From positions 1 through 64,000 of the forward strand of contig JBBRAB010000003.1 of assembly GCA_038207155.1 (NCBI GenBank): a DNA stretch of 64,000 bases, given 5' to 3'. Below are positions 25,679 through 32,770 of the stretch, in pieces. This stretch comes from FEN-1139 sp038207155. GTDB lineage: Bacteria > Myxococcota_A > Polyangia > Polyangiales > Polyangiaceae. Position 1 is the first letter of the stretch; each line of letters starts with the position of its first letter. A program made the position numbers and the translations under genes. Under the pieces are notes generated by a model, which saw nothing but the letters and a program-made list of their open reading frames with translations, was not told where the DNA came from and made no database searches.

Positions 25679-28000
25679 ATGTGGCAGTCCCTGCCGGACT
25701 TCGGCACCCTCGTGCTTTGCGCGGTTCTCGTAACCGCCGGTTATGCTTTTGGCCTGGCGGTGCTCGCGCACCGAGGTCGTCCTCGTCTGCTCGGTTCTGC
25801 GCGGCTTGCCGCGTACGCGACCGCTGGCCTGGTCGCTCTTGGTGTCACCCTGCTGGCCTACGGCTTTATCACCCACGACTTTCGCATCCGCTATGTGTCT
25901 CACTATAGCGATCGCTCGATGTCGACGGGCTACCTGATAGCCGCCCTGTGGGGCGGCCAGGATGGGTCGCTGCTGTGGTGGTCAGCGCTGCTCGCCCTCT
26001 ACACGACGACCTGCATCGCTTGGATGCGCGGAAAGTATCGGGAGCTGCAGCCGATCGTGATCGCGACCCTGATGGTGATCATCGGTTTTTTTGCGGTCTT
26101 GATGCTATTTGCGGCCAATCCGTTCCAGACCAACCTCGCCGGTCCTCCGGGCGAGGGAGAGGGACTGAACCCACTACTGCAGAACTACTGGATGATCATT
26201 CATCCACCCATGCTGTATGCGGGATTTGTGGGGTGTTCCATCCCGTTCGCGTTTGCAATCGCAGCGCTGGTGACAGGCCGCCTCGACAACGAGTGGATCG
26301 TAGCGGTCCGCAAGTGGATGCTGTTTGCTTGGTTGGGGCTCTCAATCGGCAATGCCCTGGGCATGGTCTGGGCCTATGAGGAGCTCGGCTGGGGCGGTTT
26401 CTGGGCTTGGGACCCCGTGGAAAACGCCGCGGCGTTGCCATGGTTTACGGCCACAGCCTACCTTCATTCCACCCTGGTCCAGGAACGTCGAGGCATGTTC
26501 CGGATCTGGAACATCGGACTGGTCGGACTGACCTTCTTCCTGACGATTTTCGGCACGTTCCTGACCCGGTCGGGTCTGATCAGCAGCGTACACAGCTTCG
26601 CCCAGAGCGGTATTGGAATCTACTTCGTGTGGTTCATGGCGCTGCTCGTTTCGGCGATCCTGGGATTGCTGGTTTGGCGTCTGCCGCGTCTGCGCGCCCC
26701 CGCTGAACTCGAGGCGCTCCTGAGTCGTGAAACCGCGTTCGTCGCCAACAATTGGGCCCTGCTCGGCGTGATGACGTTCGTTGCTGGAGCCACCGTCTTC
26801 CCGAAGCTCAGTGAGTGGCTCTGGCACGAGACGATCACGGTTGGTCCGCCATTTTTCAACCGCTGGGTGGCACCGCTCGGCTTGCTGATCTTTCTCCTGA
26901 TGGGTCTCGCTCCGCTGCTCGGGTGGCGAAAAACCAGCTCAAAATCCCTACTCCATGCTCTGCGCTGGCCGGTCGGAGGCGTGGTTCTGGCAGCCGTGCT
27001 GCACCTGGCGCTCGGAAAACGCCTTGGGATGCCCGCCTGGGTGCCCACCGATGCAGCGTCATCGGGGGTTGCCGATCGGCTGCTGGCGACCTTTGGCAGC
27101 ATCACACCACTCATTACAATCTGCCTGGCGGCCCTAAACGTCGTCGTGGTGGTCCAGGAGTATGCGCTCGGCCTGGCGGCACGACGCCGCGCGAGCCGTC
27201 AACGCGGCGAGCGGGAGCCCTTGCTGCTCGCGCTCGTTCGTCTCGTGAGCAAGAGCCGGCGACGCTACGGTGGCTACATCGTGCATCTCGGTATTACCGC
27301 GATGTTCCTGGGTTTCGTCGGAACGCAGTGGGCCAAGGTGAGTGAAGCGAGCCTGCTGCCGGGTGAATCCATGCAGATCGGCAGCTACCAAGCTAGCTAC
27401 CGCGGTGTTCGCATGTGTCCAGGCAATCCCGGGTGCACGCGCGAAGAGCAGAGCGACACCTCCAAGCGTCGCGTCATCGCAACCGTCGACCTGCGCCACG
27501 AAGGAAAAGCGCTCGGGCGCGTCGAACCGGCACAATTTATCTACCAACGCGGCTCAGGCATGACGACCACCGAGATCGGTCTGATGCGCGGTATGCGAGC
27601 GGACATCTACGTCGTGGTCGGTTCGATCCAGCCCACGACCAAGCGCGCTCAGCTGCGAGTTCACGTCAATCCCTACGTTTCGTTCATCTGGCTAGGTGTG
27701 CTGGTTCTGATACTCGGAGCCACGCTTTCCCTCTGGCCCGAAACAAGCTTTGGCCGGTTGGGAGCCTGGAGCGCGGTTCGATTCTCGCTGGCCACAGCAA
27801 CGGCGGTGGTGCTCTCGCTTGGCCTAGCCTCCAGTGCCACCACGCGGGGCGGACCCGCCAAGCTCAAGTCAGTGGAGAACAGACGGTATGTCGAGCAACC
27901 CGCGCCGGCGGGTATCGTTGGGTTGGCCTGGTTGGCTCCCGCCTTCGGGTTGACGCTCAGCAGTCTGCGCCGTCGAGGTCGAGGTCGAGGTCGAGCATGA
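25679..28000 (+). CDS. ccmF: CcmF/NrfE-type cytochrome c heme lyase subunit
   Basis: This 773-residue polytopic protein belongs to the CcmF family, which delivers heme to apocytochrome c in system I maturation. The heme-handling WWD motif is clear (WGGFWAWDPVENAA, near residue 240), and several conserved His lie in membrane loops (for example HPPMLYAGF and LHSTLV). It is about 100 residues longer than typical, mostly in the C-terminal periplasmic part and last helices. A 6-bp repeat (CGAGGT, 27973-27994) near the end encodes RGRGRGR. Its stop overlaps the next start (ATGA). The remaining ccm genes (ccmABCDE, ccmG) are not in the window. Confidence 0.92.
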   Translation: MWQSLPDFGTLVLCAVLVTAGYAFGLAVLAHRGRPRLLGSARLAAYATAGLVALGVTLLAYGFITHDFRIRYVSHYSDRSMSTGYLIAALWGGQDGSLLWWSALLALYTTTCIAWMRGKYRELQPIVIATLMVIIGFFAVLMLFAANPFQTNLAGPPGEGEGLNPLLQNYWMIIHPPMLYAGFVGCSIPFAFAIAALVTGRLDNEWIVAVRKWMLFAWLGLSIGNALGMVWAYEELGWGGFWAWDPVENAAALPWFTATAYLHSTLVQERRGMFRIWNIGLVGLTFFLTIFGTFLTRSGLISSVHSFAQSGIGIYFVWFMALLVSAILGLLVWRLPRLRAPAELEALLSRETAFVANNWALLGVMTFVAGATVFPKLSEWLWHETITVGPPFFNRWVAPLGLLIFLLMGLAPLLGWRKTSSKSLLHALRWPVGGVVLAAVLHLALGKRLGMPAWVPTDAASSGVADRLLATFGSITPLITICLAALNVVVVVQEYALGLAARRRASRQRGEREPLLLALVRLVSKSRRRYGGYIVHLGITAMFLGFVGTQWAKVSEASLLPGESMQIGSYQASYRGVRMCPGNPGCTREEQSDTSKRRVIATVDLRHEGKALGRVEPAQFIYQRGSGMTTTEIGLMRGMRADIYVVVGSIQPTTKRAQLRVHVNPYVSFIWLGVLVLILGATLSLWPETSFGRLGAWSAVRFSLATATAVVLSLGLASSATTRGGPAKLKSVENRRYVEQPAPAGIVGLAWLAPAFGLTLSSLRRRGRGRGRA

Positions 28001-28503
28001 CGACTAATAGCAAGCCCTCAGGACCGGTTTCTGCGACGCCATCGCTCTTTGGCTATGCCCTACTGCTAACGGCAGTGGCGACCCTCGGCGCGGGTGGTTT
28101 GTTCGGTTTCCCGGTAGCACTGCTGGTGCTGTCAGGCTGCCTGCTGCTGCTGGTGATCAGCCTGCTGTGGGTCAGCCTGGAGTCCCTGGAACTCGACGAA
28201 CCGTTGACGCTCGATGAGGCCCTAATTCTCGCGCAGCCCTCGCGCGAAGAGGAGCGCAAGGCCGCCGTATTGCGGGCCCTGAAGGATCTCGAGCACGAGC
28301 GCAGTCTCGGCAAGATCAGCGAAGAGGACTACCTTCAGCTGACGGCTCGTCACCGCAGTGAAGCGCGCGCGTTGATTTCATCTCTGGACGAGCGGCAGGG
28401 TGCAACGCGCGAACAGCTCAGCATGGAGCTAGGCGGCATGCACCACGAGCTTGCCGAGAAATCCCCGGAAAAAGGTCAAGAGTCGTCAAAGGTGTCCCGA
28501 TGA
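27997..28503 (+). CDS. CcmI-like membrane protein
   Basis: This 168-residue protein starts at ATG 27997, overlapping the ccmF stop by 4 bases; the longer open frame inside ccmF is a shadow. It has two hydrophobic helices (about 17-36 and 38-60) and then a charged helical segment with LRALKDLEHERSLGKISEEDYLQL, the pattern found in the cytoplasmic loop of CcmI/CcmH-type cytochrome c maturation proteins. It probably assists the CcmF module. It lacks TPR repeats, so it corresponds only to the N-terminal part of proteobacterial CcmI. The stop overlaps the following start. Confidence 0.72.
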   Translation: MTTNSKPSGPVSATPSLFGYALLLTAVATLGAGGLFGFPVALLVLSGCLLLLVISLLWVSLESLELDEPLTLDEALILAQPSREEERKAAVLRALKDLEHERSLGKISEEDYLQLTARHRSEARALISSLDERQGATREQLSMELGGMHHELAEKSPEKGQESSKVSR

Positions 28504-29849
28504 GCAAGCGCGTCCTCGGAGCTCGGAGCTCGGTGTTGCTCGGCCTGCTAGCGGCTTGGCTCAGTCCGACAAGTGTGACTGCGCAGGCGGCGTCCCCAAG
28601 CTCCGCAACCGCAACGCCTGCCACGACGGTCCAACCCAAACCAGCGGTTAACAGGGCCTCGCCAGGTTCTTCCGCCTCTGGCGACAACGTGGTGAAACCC
28701 TCGGGATCGGCTACGCCAACTGCGAGCAGTCCGCCCGCTCTCGATTGGCGACCGGAACCGAATCAGATTGAAACCTTTCCCGGTGCTCCTCCAGGGACGC
28801 TGGAGGTTCTGGTTCTGGACGCCAAGGCGCAGCCTTTGCCAGGAATCGCAGTGGATTTGCTACAGAGTCGTCAATCGGTGGCCGACGGTGATCGCAGCAG
28901 TGCTCCCCGCCATTTCACGACGGATAGCCGCGGGTCGGTGCGAGTCGCGGGCCTCAGCACGCAGAGCGAGAACCGGTATCAGCTGCGACTCAATGCCGGA
29001 GGCCTAACCTACGGAGCCTCGACCTTCGTGCTTGATCCACTGACGGGTTCACGCGCGACCTTACACGCCTACCCCATCGTAAAGTCCCTCGATGCAGCAC
29101 TGGTTGCCGCTCAAGGCTTCGTCTTTCTTGAACCTAAGGAAGAGAGCATGACCGTGGAAGTGCTCTACAACGTTTTCCAGCTTGGACCGGCGGTGTGGAT
29201 ACCGCTCGACGTGAACGTGCGCCTGCCGCTTGGTGCCAAAGCCTTCAATACCCGGGCCATGGACGAGGATCTGGCGGTGACCTCAAGCGACGGACTGGTG
29301 CGCCTTGTCGGAGCCGTGACGCCGGGCAAGCACAGCGTGACCTTTTCGTTTCAGTTGCCGCTGTCTGGCAATGAGAGCGAAGCTCTCGAGCTTGGATTGC
29401 TGCCCAATATCGCCGAATTGAAGGTCGCTGCGGCTCTCCCGAAGGGCGCGAGCCTGGAGGTGGCGGGTTACCCTGAAACGGAGCCTTCCAGTCTTGAGAG
29501 TGGTCAGCGCGTCGTGGTGACGGGGCGTTCGTACGAACATGACAAGGCTCCTCCCGCCAGCTTGTCGCTCACAGTGCGCGGACTTCCCACGCCCGGGCCC
29601 GCCCGCTGGATCGCGACGACGGCGGCAGCGATGCTCGGGTTTGGCGCCTTGGCTTACGCGGTTCTGCGCGGTCGGCGAGGCGCCGCAGGTGAGCTTTTGT
29701 CACTGCGCGAGCGGGCGCGGGCGCGGGTCCTTCAGGAAGCCAAGGCTGTCGAGGCAGCCCACCAGCGCGGTGAGATCGGTCCTGAGACCCACGCGGAGGC
29801 CCTTGAGCGGCTGATGGTCGCGCTTTCGCGCCTCGACCGGGCTCAGTGA
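28500..29849 (+). CDS. Exported single-pass membrane protein of the ccm cluster
   Basis: This 449-residue protein starts 4 bases inside the preceding gene (ATGA overlap). It has a signal peptide (ending near VTAQA), a Ser/Thr/Pro/Ala-rich linker (30-85), a carboxypeptidase-regulatory-like beta domain (about 95-180, GTLEVLVLDAKAQPLPGIAVDLL), a second beta-rich region to about 360, a membrane helix (about 370-390) and a cytoplasmic tail. The tail (EAKAVEAAHQRGEIGPETHAEALERLM) resembles the helical unit of the CcmI-like neighbour. A role in cytochrome c maturation is suggested only by this similarity and by coupling. It is the last gene before the putative origin. Confidence 0.6.
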   Translation: MSKRVLGARSSVLLGLLAAWLSPTSVTAQAASPSSATATPATTVQPKPAVNRASPGSSASGDNVVKPSGSATPTASSPPALDWRPEPNQIETFPGAPPGTLEVLVLDAKAQPLPGIAVDLLQSRQSVADGDRSSAPRHFTTDSRGSVRVAGLSTQSENRYQLRLNAGGLTYGASTFVLDPLTGSRATLHAYPIVKSLDAALVAAQGFVFLEPKEESMTVEVLYNVFQLGPAVWIPLDVNVRLPLGAKAFNTRAMDEDLAVTSSDGLVRLVGAVTPGKHSVTFSFQLPLSGNESEALELGLLPNIAELKVAAALPKGASLEVAGYPETEPSSLESGQRVVVTGRSYEHDKAPPASLSLTVRGLPTPGPARWIATTAAAMLGFGALAYAVLRGRRGAAGELLSLRERARARVLQEAKAVEAAHQRGEIGPETHAEALERLMVALSRLDRAQ

Positions 29850-29892
29850 GGGCCGGGTGAGCAGACCCCGTCCTGCGCAGAGCCTTGGAGGC

Positions 29893-29934
29893 GGGGCGAC
29901 GCGGCGACGCGGCGATGGGGCGACGCGGCGACGC
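29893..29934 (+). repeat. 18-bp direct repeat, GC-rich
   Basis: Two identical 18-bp copies (GGGGCGACGCGGCGACGC) at 29893-29910 and 29917-29934 are separated by GGCGAT. They lie just after the last ccm-cluster gene at the left edge of the putative origin region. Function is unknown. Confidence 0.75.
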
Positions 29935-30010
29935 AGAATACCCTACGATTTTCGGAGTTGACCCTGTGGCCGAAGGCGTTGAACGACCCTGCCAGGCCGA
30001 ACCCACAGAC

Positions 30011-30019
30011 TGTGGATAA
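30011..30019 (-). promoter_or_regulatory. Perfect DnaA box
   Basis: TGTGGATAA on the plus strand is the exact complement of the consensus TTATCCACA. It lies 368 bases before the dnaN start. Confidence 0.85.
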
Positions 30020-30176
30020 GTTCGGGATAAGGTTGAGGACGACCCGGTGTCAAAAACTTGACAAGATCGTGACCAGGACCTTTCCCACAGTCCGTCCCCG
30101 GCCGAGCCCCCCGACACTCCACAGTGGGATGTCAAATATTGTGCAATGAAAACATCGACTTAGTCGATTGTCCCCA

Positions 30177-30230
30177 GAATCCACAGCCCCTACTAAGTAC
30201 TACTAACTAAATTTAAATTACTTAAGAGAA
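30177..30230 (+). promoter_or_regulatory. Candidate basal unwinding element: DnaA box, GC spacer, DnaA-trio, AT-rich tract
   Basis: In order: GAATCCACA (30177-30185, two mismatches from the DnaA box, full TCCACA core), GCCCC (30186-30190), the triplet run TACTAAGTACTACTAACTA (30191-30209), then A+T-rich DNA to 30230. On the opposite strand the run reads as the 3'-GAT/AAT-5' triplets that DnaA filaments contact in other bacteria. The tract after it (TAAATTTAAATTACTTAA) is by far the most A+T-rich of the region, fitting a duplex-unwinding site. Confidence 0.68.
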
Positions 30231-30378
30231 GTCCGGAAGGACCGTAAAGCGGGTCGCGAACGTGAGCAGACCCACGCCGGTCAGCCGAAACGCAGACGAC
30301 CCGCCTGGAAGTCGGGGAGCTCGGCATACACGGAAGGCCTAGCTTCCTGGCCAGAACCCCGGTAAGACGCGGTTCCCC

Positions 30379-31551
30379 ATGCAGGTTGTCGTCAACAAAA
30401 AGGATCTCTCCCGCATCCTCGATCGCTGCCAAGGCGTCGCGGACAAGAAGAGCACTATGCCAGTGCTCGGCAATGTTCTGCTCGAGGTGGCCAGTACCAA
30501 CCAGCTGCGACTCGCGGCCACGGATCTGTATCTGGCGGTGACAGGCACCGTTGCAGCCCAGGTGGACAAGGGCGGGAGCATCGCGGTGGGTGCTCGGGAT
30601 CTGTTTGAGCGCGTACGCATGATGCCTGAAGGGCAGATCATGCTGTCTACGACGGACGGCTCAGCTTTGACGCTCAAGGCAGTCGGTACCGCGCGGCGCT
30701 TCACGATTCACGGGATCCCTGGTGAAGAGTTCCCAAAGCTGGCCACTCCCGATGCAGCCAGCATCGAGCTCTCGATTCCAGCATCGACGCTGTCGACGTT
30801 GATTCAGTCGACCCAGTTCTCGATTTCCACCGACGATTCGCGGCTGGCGCTCAATAGCGCGCTGTTTGAGTGCGACGGTGATCGCGTGCGCTTCGTTACA
30901 ACCGACGGTCATCGCCTGACCAAGGCCGATGCTCGAGTGTCACCGACGCAGCCGAGCACCACGATGCTGATTCCGCTCAAGGGCATTCAGCAGCTCAAGC
31001 GCATTTGCGACGACGCCATCAGCGAAGCTGCCAAGAGTGACGGACCCAAGGGTGAAGGCGCTGAGTCGGGCGAACCCACGATTCGAATCGCGCAGCAGGG
31101 GCCCAATGCATTCTTTCAGGTGGGTGGACTGAAATTCAGCGTCAAGCTTGTTGACGCGCAATTTCCCCCCTACCAGCAGGTTATTCCCCCGTTCTCCGAC
31201 AAGCCGGTGCGTGGACCCCGTCTTGCGATGGCTGAGGCGCTCAAGGCAGTGTCCGTCGCCGCAAGCGACCGCACTGGTGGCGTCAAGATGACCGTCACGC
31301 AGGACAATCTCCGATTTGAGACGGAGAGCCCCGAGAGCGGTGAAGGCTTTGACGAAGTTCCGGTTGAGTACACCGGGCCTGACGTGATGGTTGGCTTCAA
31401 TGCTCGTTACTTCCTCGACGCGCTCAACGCGATCGGTGAGGACGCGGTGCTTGTCAGCTTGGGTGGTGAACTCGACCCGGCGGTAGTGCGACCGGCTCTG
31501 CAGAGCGATTCGTTCGAGCTGCTTGCGGTTGTGATGCCGATGCGGATTTGA
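30379..31551 (+). CDS. dnaN: DNA polymerase III beta sliding clamp
   Basis: This 390-residue protein has the three clamp domains expected for DnaN, which forms a dimeric ring that tethers polymerase III to DNA. Recognisable stretches are SRILDRCQGVADKKSTMPVL near the N-terminus, LRLAATDLYLAV, RVRFVTTDGHRL, GFNARYFLDAL and the C-terminal LLAVVMPMRI. A short acidic, Gly/Ser-rich insertion (about residues 217-235) lies between domains. The ATG at 30379 begins directly with the conserved MQVVVNKKDL. Its stop overlaps the recF start (TTGA), so clamp and RecF are co-translated. It lies immediately downstream of the putative origin. Confidence 0.97.
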   Translation: MQVVVNKKDLSRILDRCQGVADKKSTMPVLGNVLLEVASTNQLRLAATDLYLAVTGTVAAQVDKGGSIAVGARDLFERVRMMPEGQIMLSTTDGSALTLKAVGTARRFTIHGIPGEEFPKLATPDAASIELSIPASTLSTLIQSTQFSISTDDSRLALNSALFECDGDRVRFVTTDGHRLTKADARVSPTQPSTTMLIPLKGIQQLKRICDDAISEAAKSDGPKGEGAESGEPTIRIAQQGPNAFFQVGGLKFSVKLVDAQFPPYQQVIPPFSDKPVRGPRLAMAEALKAVSVAASDRTGGVKMTVTQDNLRFETESPESGEGFDEVPVEYTGPDVMVGFNARYFLDALNAIGEDAVLVSLGGELDPAVVRPALQSDSFELLAVVMPMRI

Positions 31552-32660
31552 CGACCCGGTCGCTGCACATCGCTGGGTTGGTGGTGCGTGGGGTGCGTAA
31601 TCTGCACCCCGTGGAACTCGAGTTCTCCAGCGGTCTGAATGTGATCTCTGGCTCGAATGCGCAGGGCAAAACGAGCCTGCTTGAGGCTCTAACGCTGGCC
31701 GCCACGACGCGCAGCTTTCGCACTGAGCAACTGCGAGATGTCATTCAGACTGGCGAACTGCGCGCAAGCGTCCTAGCCCGCGTCGATGAGTCGGGTTTGC
31801 GCCGCGAACAACGCGTGGTGCTGGCTCCGGGCAGCAAGATCTATTTTCTTGACCAGAAGCGGGTTCAACGGCTCGTGGACTACGCAACCAGAACGCCGCT
31901 GGTGGTGTTTCACCCTGGGGACCTCGAGCTCGTGTCCGGGCCAGCTACGGGTCGGCGGGTGCTGCTGGATCGCCTCGCGCTGTATCTAGAGCCGCAAGCC
32001 ATGGAAGCGCGCCTGTCATTTGGGCGAGCGCTCAAGGAACGCCAACAGCTGCTCGAGACCAACGGCGTCCGGTCGAGCGCGCTCGATGCGTACGAGACCT
32101 TGATGGCGATCCATGGTGCGGTTTACGCCAAGAGCCACGAGGTGGTCGCTGAGCGATTTGGGCAATGCGTTCGAGAAGCCTTTCAGGGGCTGGCGCCCCC
32201 GGATTCCGAGCTGACGGTCGAGTTTCAACCCGGAGGGACTTCCGATCCCGCCGTATTTGCCAGTGAGCTGCTCGCTCGACGTCCAGAAGATCTACGGCGT
32301 GGTCGTGCTAGCTTTGGTCCTCAGCGTGATGATCTTGAGTTGAGCTTACTGGGACGCTCAGCTCGTCGGCACGCCTCTCAGGGCCAGCAGCGGTTGCTGA
32401 CGCTCGCCCTCAAGATCGCCGAGCTGACCTGCATCGAAGAGGCCTGTCAGCTCCGGCCGATTCTCTTGCTCGACGATGTGTCGAGTGAGCTCGACTCGGA
32501 GCGGACCGACTCAGTCCTGCAAATGCTGCGAACGACCGAGTGTCAAGTGTTTATCACCACCACCCGTCCTGAGCTCCTTCGACCCGTTCAACCTCGGTCG
32601 GACGCACGCTCGGACTACGTCGTTTCTGGGGGTCAGATTCGGCAGGCTGAACGTCACTAA
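31548..32660 (+). CDS. recF: DNA replication/repair protein RecF
   Basis: This 370-residue SMC-like ATPase has the Walker A GSNAQGKTS (residues 35-43), the ABC signature region SQGQQRLLTLALK and the Walker B ILLLDDVSSELD, all normal for RecF. It loads RecA at single-strand gaps with RecO and RecR. The start is a TTG at 31548 overlapping the dnaN stop, and the next residues (LHIAGLVVRGVRNL) match the RecF N-terminus. The C-terminus includes the usual VFITTTRPELL. It is followed by a 110-base gap with a likely promoter for gyrB. Confidence 0.95.
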   Translation: MTTRSLHIAGLVVRGVRNLHPVELEFSSGLNVISGSNAQGKTSLLEALTLAATTRSFRTEQLRDVIQTGELRASVLARVDESGLRREQRVVLAPGSKIYFLDQKRVQRLVDYATRTPLVVFHPGDLELVSGPATGRRVLLDRLALYLEPQAMEARLSFGRALKERQQLLETNGVRSSALDAYETLMAIHGAVYAKSHEVVAERFGQCVREAFQGLAPPDSELTVEFQPGGTSDPAVFASELLARRPEDLRRGRASFGPQRDDLELSLLGRSARRHASQGQQRLLTLALKIAELTCIEEACQLRPILLLDDVSSELDSERTDSVLQMLRTTECQVFITTTRPELLRPVQPRSDARSDYVVSGGQIRQAERH

Positions 32661-32688
32661 AACCCCGGTAATTCTGCTGGAGTATCGC

Positions 32689-32730
32689 TTGCTCTGGGCT
32701 CTAGGGAGGGGTATATCGGCGGGGTATATT
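32689..32730 (+). promoter_or_regulatory. Candidate gyrB promoter with duplicated TATAT element
   Basis: TTGCTC (32689-32694), 17 bases, then TATATC (32712-32717) fits a housekeeping promoter. The 9-mer GGGGTATAT occurs at 32708-32716 and again at 32721-32729, exactly 13 bases apart, giving a second -10-like TATATT. The gyrB start is 41 bases further on. Confidence 0.6.
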
Positions 32731-32770
32731 TACCCTCGACGGACCCGTCGAGAAGCAGGGACGAGACACT

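Larger units (their letters stand above)
29850..30378 (+). other. Putative chromosomal replication origin (oriC)
   Basis: This 529-bp gap contains no gene. Plain observations: a perfect DnaA box at 30011-30019 (TGTGGATAA on this strand); TCCACA- or CCCACA-type partial boxes at 29999, 30081, 30115 and 30177; two palindromes (30048-30063 and 30154-30168); a GC-rich GCCCC spacer; a TACTA-type triplet run at 30191-30209; and an A+T-rich tract to 30230. The order box, GC spacer, triplets, AT-rich DNA matches the bacterial basal unwinding system. It is directly upstream of dnaN-recF-gyrB, a common oriC location. The first 45 bases include an 18-bp direct repeat. dnaA is not present in the window, so origin function is an inference. 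Confidence 0.72.

Noticed and set aside
27415..27996. Longer 362-residue form of the CcmI-like protein
   Set aside because: The upstream stretch is a frame shadow of ccmF. Coupling through the ATGA overlap explains the start.
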